Origin: Amanita rubescens
Lineage: Eukaryota > Basidiomycota > Agaricomycetes > Agaricales > Amanitaceae
Length of the DNA stretch: 64,000 nucleotides
Direction of reading: 5' to 3'
Assembly (NCBI GenBank): GCA_015039365.1
Contig: WION01000029.1
Coordinates: 62,001-126,000 of the forward strand
This document shows positions 22,634-34,208 of the stretch, piece by piece (position 1 is the first letter of the stretch; the number at the start of each line of letters is the position of its first letter). The notes beneath the pieces are model-generated. The model did not search any database, was not told the DNA's origin, and was given only the letters and a program-made list of their open reading frames with translations. Both the position numbers and the translations under genes were made by a program.

Positions 22634-23420
22634 TCATCCCATAATACGCAAACTCAGAAAGGTCCAGAGTGCCCGTAATATGCGTCGTCGACGTTCAAGG
22701 ATCAACATTCCTGAGTAGAGGTCCTCGTTATACTGAAGATTGAATTGTGGTATATAACGCTTAATAATGGTGTGCCTCAGGTTGGGGAGCAAGCCACCAT
22801 TTTTCACGGCTCTTGACAGTTGAGGGGTAATTGAAATCCTGTAGAAATGGGGGTATAAACCCCGCATTATGAGCCCGTAGATAACTCGAGTTCCCTGCTG
22901 GTTGTTGACCTGGTATGCAGAGATGGCCTCCGCGACCAGTTGCGGCTCGGTTCGGATAAGCGCCTTACGAACTTTATTTTCTCCAACGAGTATCAACCTT
23001 CCGTCACGACGAATATTGATATTTGGAGAAGCAAAGCTGGACGTCCCTGCCATTCTAAAATCTTGTTGACGTTGGGTTCCTAAAACCACATTATTGGCAC
23101 CGGTAAATGTAACCAGAAAAAGGAGCAGGTGGTGCAAAAAGTTATCTATGCTGGATTCACTGCCTGTGTCGCCTGGGGACAATGGCCATAAGGTTGAGCT
23201 CAGCAAACAACTGGGTCGAGGCCCCATCGATAGCAACTCCAGCCGGTGGACGCTGCACCATAGTGTAAAAGGTATGAAGTATTCCTTCCGGAAATTCCAG
23301 TAGTTCTTGCCCGAAAAATTGCGCCTCACCGACATCCTGGATCTCGACTTTGAGCGCCGAAGTTAGTTCCGTGTGGGTCCAGTCACTGGCACGTATATAG
23401 CGTGGCAATCTAGGTTCCAT
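22634..23420 (-). CDS. unnamed Agaricomycete family protein with apparent frameshift
   Basis: The N-terminal frame from ATG 23420 reads DWTHTELTSALKVEIQD and QFFGQELLEFPEGI, matching the start of the gene at 20592. The C-terminal frame ends at 22634 and includes FRMAGTSSFASPNINI, RLILVGENKVRKA, EPQLVAEAISAYQVNN, YPHFYRISI and LILERRRRILRALW. The two frames must join near 23150-23200, but no intron with normal ends and length fits, so a single-base frameshift is likely. Unlike its paralog it keeps an acidic residue and lysine (GENK) at the putative active site. Function unknown; it may be a recent pseudogene. Confidence 0.5.
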
Positions 23421-23757
23421 GCCTAAAAAATAGTCAATGCGCTGATCTGCAACTGGAAAGTAACTCACCACCTTGTAAGAGAAAGACTGTTTTCGTCAGC
23501 CACCCGCCATGTTTGGTGATTAGGCGACCGGGAGTGGTACTGCAGCACAGCCACCGTTGCCTCTAATGATAAGTTCGGAGGGCGCCGAATAATTGACGGA
23601 ACCGAAAGACGCGTCTCCCATCTTTCATCCTCGCTCGTATAATCGCAATAGCATTTTCTCATGATGCAAATCCCGATCCCAGATTGCACACAACAGGCCG
23701 ACCCTCTACCACAGAATCCAAATCCTGATCCTCTCCCCCGAAGGGGAAAAACGCATC
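23421..23757. other. upstream flank of 23420 gene
   Basis: A minus-strand frame (23773-23465) shows no domain; it is probably 5' flank. The boundary with the 3.4-kb duplication lies at about 23758. Confidence 0.35.
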
Positions 23758-24273
23758 CGACTCGTGTATTCAATGCGGATTTTTCGCAACCCGAGTACCC
23801 AACACTCGACCTCCAGGTGCTAAATCGGGAGTGCTAAAGCTTTATCGGGAATCGCCGAAATGCCCGCTAGCCCTACAAGATTAACAACGCTAGCTCATGT
23901 TTTTCTGTGCTTGCGGGTACATTCTACCGCAAGCGAAAAGGGGCTGCGTGAAAATCTATCCCCGCCGATGACCTCAATGCAATAGACATTATTGGTGAAG
24001 CGGTGTTTAATAGAATCACGCTCATCTGCGTATTATCTTGACGACAAGCGGCTCGGAACGACCTTAATTAATCTGGTTTTGCTACTCCGCCAAGGTTGAA
24101 AGACATAAAAGGAGGTGAGTTAGGGCGTAAAATCCGCCCAACTTCAGGCCCTCCCACCAATCAAAGACTTGGTTGCTACAGACGATCCTTCCCGTTCCGT
24201 CCGTGCAACTGCGTCCTTACATCTATAACCACCGAACGATCTTGCAACGCCGATTCCCTTGTCGTCGGACAAT

Positions 24274-25252
24274 ATGGAGGAGATCTATGGCGGTTTTATA
24301 ATCTCGTAGAAGCACGCCTTCAAGAAGCGTTGCCCTTTAACCTTTTGAATTACCTCATCTCAAGGTTCGTAAGAAGATCCCCCTTGTTTTTTGGCTTCGA
24401 GAGTCTTGGCAATTTGAGCTTAGTGTCAAATGAATCTAGGCTCAGAACCACTGTAGAAACTTACAGAAACACCGCCAGCAGGATCCCTACTTCTTCGTCT
24501 TCTTCGCCTTCTTCCGCGTGCTCACCAGCGCTCTTGCCAAACTCTGGCTTTGCCTCAACCTCTGTGTTATCCGTCATTTCATCTTTCACCACCCGCGTCG
24601 TCGTCTTCCACTTCGTTCCCAGAAATCACTGGAGGCAATTGCGCACCTACCTTATGCTCGAATTCGTTGACGGAGTGGTCTCAACAACACATACGAGCCA
24701 TCTTCGAAGCAGAAACTAACGAAGATGCAGTTCGAGCTATTGGAAGCACTTTTTCCGACAAAGTTAGCGCAAGCGTGAACGGCGCTCAGCTTCCGCGTGA
24801 GGGAATTGACGCGCTCGTTTTATCCATGCGAAAGGGCTTAAACGCTAGTGGAACTGATGGAACATCAGCGTCATTGCAAGTACAATGGAAGTATGGCGTT
24901 GACGTTCCGCGCGATCCTCTCACTAATCGAGTATGTCTGGTTTCACTAGGGCTGCGGTCACCGTTAATCTAAACATATCAATAGGATGGATCATTTAGTG
25001 GCGTATATGTTATCAAAGGTATCAAGCGCATGATTCCTGGATTACCTGATCCTGTCGAATTTGAAAGACACAAGATCGTCAGAGTCAAGTGGGTTCTTGT
25101 TGACATTGCGGTTCCATCAAACAACTGACGCGGGTGCTATTATGTGCAGAATCGATTCAATCTCACCAGATCTCTCCGTCGATAGCAGGAGGATCACAAA
25201 TTTGGTATTTGTTGCTTCAGATGTAAGAGCGGATATGCAAGCGTTATCGTGA
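24274..25252 (+). pseudogene. broken duplicate of the 14080 gene
   Basis: The sequence is collinear with 14080-15056. The ATG at 24274 leads into a stop after 11 codons because one base is missing relative to copy 1 (near 24293). A second lesion, an 8-base deletion in the Ser/Pro-rich stretch (near 24588), shifts the frame again. The conserved C-terminal half from TEWSQQHIRAIF to VFVASDV remains readable and could start from a downstream ATG at about 24832. The stop lies at 25250-25252, a few codons later than in copy 1. Confidence 0.7.
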
Positions 25253-25885
25253 TGCTTGATATGTTGAAAACGGAAGCCTCGGTATCACTTTCTTATTTCA
25301 AATTGTATTTTCGATCTTCGTCTCCCATCTCTTTCTGATATTTATCTCTATGTAACTGGGAACTGGCATCTCGTAATCTTGTACAATTGCACTCATTTCT
25401 CATCTTCCCCGACGCCGAAGCTTAAGGGCGCTGCAGAGACTGTTCTAGTGCGTGTGATAGTGTGTAATTTTGCCTAATTTTCCGTCTAAGCCCAATGTGG
25501 CTGCACTAGCGTACTCGTGCTTTGACACGGGACCTTGATTATTTTGGTAAAGTTATAGTCGCTCTATATCTCGCCGTAAACTCCAGTAGGTAGGGTCACG
25601 ACAAGCTTCTGGCTGACTTTGTCGTAAGCAGCGGCCAATAATAAACTCGCTTCCCAACTTGATCGTAACTAAAGCGGGTATGACTTCACCACTAATGCGC
25701 GCGTTTGCCATGCATCAAGTCTTGCTTATAGCTAGCTAGTTAGCTCCATAATAGATGCGATCTCGGACCAGACGATAGCTCTCGGCCGTTGAGTAGTCAC
25801 AAGAGTACGATGTCATCAAGTTCGGTACACGTCTATTCGCAAGTGATAGCGATAATCAACAATTCGTTACAATCCCGCTTATCAT

Positions 25886-26695
25886 CTAATAACTGGGTGT
25901 CGACTTCACTCCACCTTCGACAGCCTGCCACGAATCGCGAGCTCTAATTTCACTGAACCACCTAGAATGATTTTAGTTGAGTACTACTTCACGAAGAAAG
26001 CATCGAGCGTACCTCTTGACATTAGGCCTGCTATCAATCATATCGCCATGACCAGCCTGGTAAAGCTTGACACCATAAGGAAGGTGGAAGATGTCAGCGA
26101 GCGAGAACTCGTCGCCTGCAATGTACTTCTGTTTGCTCAAAATCTTGTCGTAGACATCGAGCCTGCCGCCGAGGGCAGTGAGGTGCTTCTTAACCTGCGC
26201 ATCATCGGCTTCCAAACCTTGCCATCTGCAAAGTGAAATCAGTCGTTTGTGCCAAAGGGAGGTGATATGGACGCGTACTGCTTGAAGACCTTCTCCCAAG
26301 CAATTCCGGATGCATGGGGATCCCAGTTGGAGCCCTCGATGGAAGCGGCCTGCTCGATGAGGGCCCTCTTCTTGAGATCCTCGGGGTAGAGTTGGGTGCC
26401 CTGGTTGGCATATTTGACGGCGATGTAACGACAGATGGCACGACTTTCGTAGAGGATGAAACCATTGTCCTAGAGATGGATGTCAGGACTGGGCACACGT
26501 CGAATGTCATACACCGTGTACCTCAAGGACGGGGACCTGGCCGAAGGGCTGAAGCTTCATGAAAGCTTCAGATTTGTGTTCACCCTTGGACATGTCGATG
26601 TTGACAAGCTCGAAGGGGACTTTTTTCTCAATGAGAACAGTCGCTACACGTTGAGTGCAGGTGGAGACGGTGAGGCCGTGGAGTTTCAAGACCAT
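25886..26695 (-). CDS. glutathione S-transferase, phi-like, copy 2 (217 aa)
   Basis: Exons 26695-26522, 26469-26279, 26225-26013 and 25961-25886 give 217 residues, with the same splice pattern as copy 1. Ser11 in VSTCTQRV, the QPFGQVPVLE loop and the ESRAICRYI segment are unchanged. One visible amino-acid change is MKM to MKL near residue 48. The block from WQGLEADDAQ to RPNVKR is identical. The enzyme should conjugate glutathione in the cytosol. Two intact copies with their own flanks suggest a dosage effect or a very young duplication. Confidence 0.9.
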
Positions 26696-27234
26696 GGTTG
26701 TGATGTTAGAGTAGTAGTAGATGTGTTGGGGCGGAAGTCGCTGCTCTTCAACGGGTTTGCGGGGGTCCTTTTATCGTTTTCAGGAGCGGGCCTTTCGGGT
26801 GTCGCCATCGAACGTTGGAACGCTTAGGATGTAAGATCGTAATGCGTATTTGATGGGGTAATGGCTGAAGATGATTCAGCGTACACCCAAACCGATAGTC
26901 AATTGTCATACCATGATCCTCATCACGTCACGCGATACTACCTTCTCGTCAAATTCAGTGTCTCAGTTCCAAGGACTCTGACTGACACAAGGTAGGTTTG
27001 GGAGAATGTGTCCAATTGTGTCGGGTTTGAGAAAGGAGTTGCGTCAGCGCTTACTCAGATTCCCACATGCTCCCACAGAGCCAGAGAAACTATTGCCATA
27101 CTTGGCAGGGCAAAATATAAGAGTATATGAATCACATCATGCAAATTACATGCTTGCCGAAGCCTTAAATTGCGGTGTAGCAATGCGCCAGAACGATTGA
27201 ATGTAGATCTCATTTCCCCGTCAACCAACCATCC

Positions 27235-27868
27235 CCAAAAAACAGTTGCATAGATGGAAATTGAAATGCAAATAATCATACTTTCTAAGCGACTATAGGT
27301 ACGCGTCGCTAAACCCCACCGATGTCGGGATTTCTAGCTTGAGCCGCTGTGACCGCAAATCCTCAACCTACTTCGCTGGATATCAAACGCCTTGGAGATC
27401 TACGGCGAGGGCCTACTATACCAAGCGCAGACTGATATCATTTCATCGATGTACTATCCGCGTGTTAAACTGATCGAAAAAAGTGCGAGAAATACCCGCG
27501 TTGCGGCTTGTGTTCGTTCTATCACCATTAGTAAGTGTCTTGATCCCCAAAAAACATTTGCATAGATCGAGACTGAATGCAAATGATCACACTTTCTAAG
27601 CGACTGTAGGTACGCGTCGCTAAACCTCACCGATGTCGGAATTTTTGGCTTGAGCCGCTGTGATCGCAAACTCTGGTGGATATCAAACGCCTTGACGACT
27701 TACGTGGATGGCCTACTATACATAGCGCAGACCGATATGTTCACCTTTTGGGTTCGAGTATCATTTCATCGATGTACAATCCACGTGTTATAGTAATTAG
27801 TAAACTAATCCGAAAAAGTGCGAGAAGTACCCACGTCGTAGCTTATATTCGTTCCATAGTAAGTTAGC
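27235..27868. repeat. tandem repeat, two units of about 0.3 kb
   Basis: Unit 1 (27235-27540) and unit 2 (27547-27868) share CCCCAAAAAACA-TTGCATAGAT, TTTCTAAGCGACT-TAGGTACGCGTCGCTAAAC, GATATCAAACGCCTTG and GAAAAAAGTGCGAGAA-like blocks in the same order. Unit 2 has an insertion of about 20 bases. Short frames (LNLTDVGIFGLSRCDRK) recur in both, perhaps from a decayed gene. Confidence 0.7.
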
Positions 27869-29219
27869 ATCTCGTTAAACCTGGGGAAAGCGCCTCCACA
27901 TGCTCGCGTCTCCCGCTTCAGCTTTTAATAGCGTGCAATGTCGTAAGATTCGTGAAAGACCCACAGGCGTGTAATTAATCTAAAGACGGCTAAGCCCTAG
28001 ACGAGCGCGCACCAAGTCTATATCAGGAACAGTTGGAAAGTCGACAAATAGAAAGGGTGATCCATCGATGTCGACATGATTAGATTCAGGATGACGCATC
28101 GGCGCCCATACCCGAGTTTTTTGCCAGAGATCGCCGTGTATTGATTATTTGCTAAAGCGCCATGTACGTTATATTTCCTTGATACTTATTCATGGACACT
28201 CAGTCAACAAGCTGAAGGCCTGGACATGAATAATCAGGACAAGTTTACGTTTTCGCTCGCAAACTCTTATCTGCGGGCGAGGATAAGTGCCTTACGATGG
28301 CTGATCGGATAGTCTTTTCAACATTAACCATGATGAGCTCGATGAACCCCACGCCGCAAGATTGATCATCAGTCCCAAAATTATCTGGAGACCAGTAGCT
28401 GGAGTTAATTATGTTTATTCATGATGACCTATGCTTCGCGTTAGCCGGTAACCCTTGCATGCTGATAAAACGGAAGCTCACACTGCAAATAGTCGGAATG
28501 CATTACTGAGACTGATTGTAACAGCGATCTGCTCCGAGCCTGCTGAAATGAGTTCTGGAGCCATGAAACTAAAAATATATTCGTCTTGTTAGAAACGCGG
28601 CCCTAGAAAAACTAATATCTCTGGTTGAAACTGTCAGCGAAGGAATTCACTGGACTCGCCACCTAGAGGCTGATAAGTCAGGACATACGTAAGATTATCA
28701 AAAACAATGTCGGAAGAAGCATGTCTTGAATTTCTTGAGATAGAATAGGAAAGCGATCTCAACTCGGATGCTTTGCGTGGAGATCACGATCGGGAACTAT
28801 GCAGAGGAGGCTGCATCGCAAACTGATGTTCTTTGTTTCTCGTGCTTTCCAGATTTTTCTGAAAACGAGTCTGCAAGAACTTGTAAAACTATAAGCTTGA
28901 ACTTGAATCTGCTGGTATTGTAATTGATCCGACTGTTGTTTGTTCGTGTGTACCCGATAGCATCTACTTGTGCAACTAAGCCAACGGAATACTCAAAGCT
29001 GAGATCCCCGCTTGTGCTAAGGCCTCCGAAAGAGTTTCTAGAATTCAAAAAGCGTTGTCATCGTCACCTCAAGGCGGTTTTATGTGGAAGATTCGAACTC
29101 ACCAAATAATGGGTTGAAGAAGCTTCGCTTGAATCGAATCGGTCGCTGTTGGAAGAATCCCGTCGTTGATTCTTCGTAACAGCAAGGACAACCTCAGTTC
29201 GTTGGTTATTGGAGAGCCC
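27869..29219. other. intergenic with a small open minus-strand fragment
   Basis: On the minus strand about 28140-27980 a frame of about 52 codons ends in a stop (WAPMRHPESNHVDIDGSPFL is part of it). It may be the last exon of a lost gene. Nothing else was recognised. Confidence 0.3.
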
Positions 29220-29352
29220 AAGCGCCGGGACACGTGGATTCTAGCTCGCAGCCTTGCCCGTACCATGAGGTCTGCGTCATGTTCAGGGCCATAGGCGCGC
29301 ACCTTGAGTCCTTGACTTTGGATGTCGCACACAGTACATGCAAAAGAACGAT

Positions 29353-31159
29353 ATGGGTCATATTCGAGTGTTGTTCCTGGTTATACTTGTCTGTTCATTT
29401 ACTTTTTTATTCATTAGTTTGCTGACTGTTGGTCGTAGATCGCTTCGTCGTTATTAGACATAGCGTGCGGAAAACATTCACAGGCAGCGATTTTACTTCA
29501 TGAGGACCGGTCCGAGGCACCTCGCATGCCTAACTTTGAACTTGTTCATGAAGACATATGTTCAACGAACAGTCATCCTCCGCGCAAGGCAAACGCCGTC
29601 ATTTTCATTATCAGTAAGGATACATTTACTTGCTGTACGATCGGCTTACGAGTATCATGTAGCGCGAAATAGTGACCTGAACGGTGTCGTGAGCAGCATG
29701 AAGCAATTGGAAGATAGATTCAATAAAAACTTTGGATATCCCTATGTATTCCTGAATGATGAGCCATTCAACGAGGAATTCCGAACGTAGGCGGCCTGTT
29801 ACTTAAAAGTTAACTAAATGACTGATGCATTGTATGACAGCGTGATATCGCAATTAACGGAAGCACCCGTCCAGTTTGGTCTCATCCCTCCCGAACATTG
29901 GAATCAACCATCGTGGATAGACGAAGACAGAGCGTCCGCTAGTCGGGATAGATTGGTCTCAGAAAACGTTATCTATGGAGGTGAGTGTCTCTGTAACTCG
30001 GGTTCCTTTGCTGACGTGCTACACAGGGTCGATATCGTGGGTGAACTACGATCACCAGGGCCCGAGTGCTAAATACGCTCAGTTATCGCAACATGTGTCG
30101 CTTCAACTCTGGTGTAGGTCTTCTCTAATTTTGAAAATGCTTCAGTAATAACGATATCAGTTTTTTTATCGCCATGAACTGCTCAAGCCGTACAGATATT
30201 ACTGGAGGTAAGCGTTTGAGAATGATTGAGAGAAGAATCTGACATCGGTCAATAGATTTGAGTATGTGACGTGAATCACTGATCCACTGTTATCACTAAG
30301 CCCGTATTATAGACCGGATGTAGACTTTTTCTGCGATATTGACTATGATCCATTCTTATTTATGCAAGACAATGACAAGGTCTACGGTATTTCATCTCCG
30401 AAATCTCAAGGGTTCTCTGTCGTTTAATCCTTTCTCTGGCAGGCTTTACCATCTCACTATACGAATTTACAAAGACAATACCTACTTTATGGGACACCGT
30501 CAAAGGTGAGACTAACGTGTGTAGTGCTATCTCTATTGACAATAATAGAGTTCATGGATACTAATCCTGAATTGATATCTTCCGATAACGCTATAAACTT
30601 CGTCTCCGACGATGGCGGAGTAACATATAATTCATGCCATTGTAAGTACGTCTTTTCTCTGAGCGCTATCATCACTGACTATCCAAATATAGTTTGGAGT
30701 AATTTTGAAATCGGAAATCTTGACCTTTGGCGAAGCGATGCTTATTCAAAGTTTTTTGACTTCTTGGATGAGAAGGGCGGATTCTACTATGAGGTATAAC
30801 TCTGCACATCGAGGCACTAGACATAAACTTACTGATTCATTAGAGATGGGGGGATGCACCCATCCATACGATAGGAGCAGCTTTATTTGCGCGCAAAGAT
30901 CAGATTGTGTGTATGCGATTCCGTCGATACGACTTATAACTTATTTTTATAGCATTTCTTTAATGACATTGGCTACAGACATACCTGTTTTCAGCACTGC
31001 CCTCAAGGTGACGCTCACCAGAAGGGCCAATGTCGGTGTGATCCGAATGATAACTTTGGTGAGTTACTCAGCAATTCAGAAAACTATGTTCCTAAGCCAT
31101 CGCTTGTAGATTATGATGGATATTCGTGTTTGAGTAGATATGACAGACTTTTTTCGTGA
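29353..31159 (+). CDS. alpha-1,2-mannosyltransferase, GT15 (Kre2/Mnt1/Ktr) family, copy 1
   Basis: Fifteen exons give 370 residues, all in phase: 29353-29431, 29488-29613, 29663-29786, 29841-29980, 30027-30036, 30083-30113, 30161-30207, 30256-30261, 30313-30386, 30443-30505, 30549-30641, 30693-30793, 30844-30906, 30953-31058, 31110-31159. The protein adds mannose from GDP-mannose to N- and O-glycans in the Golgi. A type II membrane anchor (VLFLVILVCSFTFLFISLL) opens the protein. Family motifs follow: MKQLEDRFNKNFGYPYVFLN, FGLIPPEHW, ISYRNMCRFNSGFFYRHELL, YYWRFEPDV, FFCDIDYDPFLFMQ, GFTISLYEF, WSNFEIG, RWGDAP and HCPQGD. Exons 5 and 8 are only 10 and 6 nt. It appears functional. Confidence 0.9.
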
Positions 31160-31934
31160 TTTGGTTACGAGTGAATTCAATATCTACTGTCCTTCTCCTG
31201 AAACGTGCGGCTCTCCGCTTCACATCTGCCATATTCCTAATACAAATTGATTGCGTTCCTAAAGATAGCGCGCATCTCCCTATCCGCTGTCTGCTTGAAC
31301 GGGCAAACACCGGCTATTGCAATGCGTCAGGGGATCTTTTAAATTGTCAGGGATGCTTCTGGGGCTGACATCGTGGAGGTCAACTGTCACCGCTTTAGCC
31401 TATATGCTCGCTAGTCCCTGTCCATGTTAACGTCGACAGATCGACTCTCATCACTTAGTGTGCGGCTCGCTAGGCCAGGGCCTGCCGACAAAACCGTGGA
31501 GATCGGCCGCTCTCACCACTTAGTATCTGGCTGCACCTGCTGCACCCCAAACACGTCGCAGCAATTCAATTCCTTACCAAAATTACATAACACACGAAAG
31601 GTTGACAGTGAGCTTGGTTGATAACGACCTTGACAACGGGTGTTGGTGTAGATTAGAGATAGCGTTGCATCCTTTGTTTATCTCCTTCAATGACTTGGTC
31701 ATACGGTTCGCTAGGCGTCTTATACGTTCAGAACTTCATTCAGCATCGATACTGGGGCCTCAAACAAGTTTCAGCAGCTCACGAAGTTTGAAAGGACCTG
31801 CGTGTGAAAGAAGCGGAGTGTACGGTCAAACTAGGAGGTTCGACTTTTCAAACGTTGTAGTTAATGGGCTCCCGACGCTGATAGTCCGTATAGGTTCGGG
31901 TTCCCGGAAAGCAATGGGAATTGGGATGGGAAAG
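31160..31934. other. spacer between GT15 genes
   Basis: No gene was recognised. A short frame at 31602-31994 runs into the second gene's upstream region without a domain. Confidence 0.4.
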
Positions 31935-31990
31935 CCCAATGGCCGGGCCACGTGGACTTCGTCCCCCAGCAGGCTTGCCTCGCCTATCCC

Positions 31991-33864
31991 ATGAGGCTTC
32001 AAGCTTCAAGCCTGAGTCCTACGGGTCGTAGGCGCGTACAAGAGAGAGTCATATGGGTCGTATTCGAGTATTTCTCCCGGTTATCCTTGTCCGTCCTTTT
32101 GCTCTTATTCATTGATTTGCTGACCATTGGTGCAGTTCGCTTCGCTACTTTTTTTGGACATAACGCATGGAAGACGCGCACAGGCAGTGCTTTCGCTTCG
32201 GGAAGACCAATGCAAGAAACCTGATTCCGGACTCACTCGCGATGACTTCTGTGCGGTGGACAGCCAAGCACCACGCAAGGCCAACGCGGTGATATTCATA
32301 CTCAGTGAGGGTGGATTCTCCATGCTATGTGATGGCTTACGAGTATCTTGCAGCGCGAAATAGCGACCTGGAGGGTGTCGTGAGCAGTATGAAGCAACTA
32401 GAAGATAGATTCAATAAGAAGTTTGGATATCCCTATGTATTCCTAAACGACGAGCTATTCAATGATGAGTTCCGAACGTTAGCGGTCTGATGCCCTAAAA
32501 GTTAATGGGAAAGTGGCTGACGTGTTGTATGACAGTGTGATATCCGGACTTACGGATGCACCCGTCCAGTTTGGGGTCATTCCTCCCGATCACTGGAATC
32601 AACCACCGTGGATAGATGAAGATAAAGCGTCCGCTGCACGAGATGAAATGGCCTCTAAAAACGTCATGTATGGAGGTAAATGCCTGTATAATCCAGTCCC
32701 TTTTTCCAAGTTGACGTGATAGACAGGCTCTATATCGTGAGTGAATTACGACAATCAAGGCCCGAATGCTAAATTTGATTAGCTATCGCAACATGTGTCG
32801 CTTCAACTCTGGTGTAGGTTTTATTTCCAACCTTGACGAACGCGTCACTAACGGCAATATCAGTTCTTCTATCGTCATGAACTCCTAAAACCGTATAGAT
32901 ACTACTGGAGGTAAGTATTCGAGAATCCTTGAGAGCTGAACTTGAAATGAGTTCCGAATAGATTTGAGTAGGTGATGTTAAGGGTCAATATACTGTTATC
33001 AGTAACCCCGTGTTTTAGACCTAACGTGGACTTCTTTTGCGATATTGACTATGATCCATTCCTGTTTATGCAAGACAATAACAAGGTCTATGGTTCGCTA
33101 TTCATCTCTAAACCTTAACGGTCCTCAGTTCAACCTTCCGATTTGCAGGTTTCACTATCTCATTTTACGAATTCATAAATACAATACCGACTTTATGGAA
33201 TACCGTTAAAGGTGAGAAAGTTTTGTCGATTGATGCATTTACTAAAGCAACAATAGAGTTCTTGGATGCCAATCCCGAATTGGTACCTACCGACAACGCA
33301 ATGAATTTCATATCTGACGACAATGGGACAACATACAACCAATGCCATTGTACGTGTTTTCTGCAGACACACTCATCACCTACCGATTCATGCATAGTTT
33401 GGAGTAACTTTGAAATCGGGGACCTTGAACTCTGGAGAAGCGAGACTTATTCAAGGTTTTTTGACTTCTTAGATAAGAAGGGTGGATTCTACTACGAGGT
33501 ATAACTACACGTCCCAAGGTATTGGAAATGAACTTAACGATACTACTCCAGAGATGGGGAGATGCACCCGTTCATTCGATAGGAGCAGCTTTATTTGCAC
33601 GGAAAGATCAGATTGTGTGTATGCCATTGCTTCAATACGAACTATAACTCATTTTCACAGCATTTCTTTAATGATATTGGCTACAGGCACTTTCCAATTC
33701 AGCACTGCCCGCAAGGCGACGTTCACCAGAGGGGCCGATGTCACTGCGATCCCAATGACACTGCTGGTGGGTCGCTCAGAAATTTCCCGGAATTCCCTAA
33801 CTTATAACATGTAGATTATGAAGCATGGTCGTGCTTGAGTAGATATGAAAGACTCTCTATGTGA
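31991..33864 (+). CDS. alpha-1,2-mannosyltransferase, GT15 family, copy 2
   Basis: Collinear with copy 1. Exons include 31991-32129, 32188-32304, 32354-32477, 32536-32675, 32727-32736 (10 nt), 32783-32813 and the 6-nt exon 32962-32967; the last ends at 33864, for about 387 residues. Motifs: MKQLEDRFNKKFGYPYVFLN, FGVIPPDHW, CRFNSGFFYRHELL, FFCDIDYDPFLFMQ, WSNFEIGDLELW, RWGDAPVHSIGAALFARKDQ. The first ATG in the frame is 31991, within a GCTTCAA-rich stretch. Because of a 2-base difference from copy 1, exon 1 is read in another frame here, yet it still encodes a hydrophobic anchor (LSLSVLLLLFIDLLTIG). Expected role: Golgi mannosylation. Confidence 0.83.
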
Positions 33865-34208
33865 TTTGACTACAAGTGAATTCTTTTGCTTGATATTTCT
33901 GCTGCGGGCAGGGCCGCGCCATCTGGGAATCACCAATTCAATTCAATTGAGCCCATCTACTCATTGCGCTTGAAGCTTGAAGGATGACTGGGCCTGATTA
34001 GTGCCATTAATCACGCTGGCCCGGGCTTCAACCACAATTCATCGTTACTGCAACTACCTTCGGTTCCGTAGAACGACCACTGAGTCGGCAATGACCGAGT
34101 CACCCAGATTCCCGTGTGAGCCTATGTCACCGTGAGTCACTTACGACAACCATGAGGATTGATAAAGCCACTACCACACATCGTACCGCTTCCTGAGTAC
34201 GATTCCTC
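33865..34208. other. upstream region of the Bcs1-like gene
   Basis: No frame supported; contains one GCTTGAAGCTTGAAG stretch near 33970. Confidence 0.4.

Larger units (their letters stand above)
23758..27132. repeat. 3.4-kb segmental duplication, copy 2
   Basis: Direct repeat of 13529-16913 at a distance of about 10.2 kb. Differences include single-base changes and indels of 1-17 bases; both coding and non-coding parts are retained end to end. Confidence 0.9.
29220..33870. repeat. tandem duplication of a GT15 gene unit
   Basis: Two collinear units of about 1.95 kb (about 29220-31165 and 31935-33870) are separated by about 0.8 kb. Each holds a complete multi-exon mannosyltransferase gene with matching exon sizes and diverged introns. 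Confidence 0.88.
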
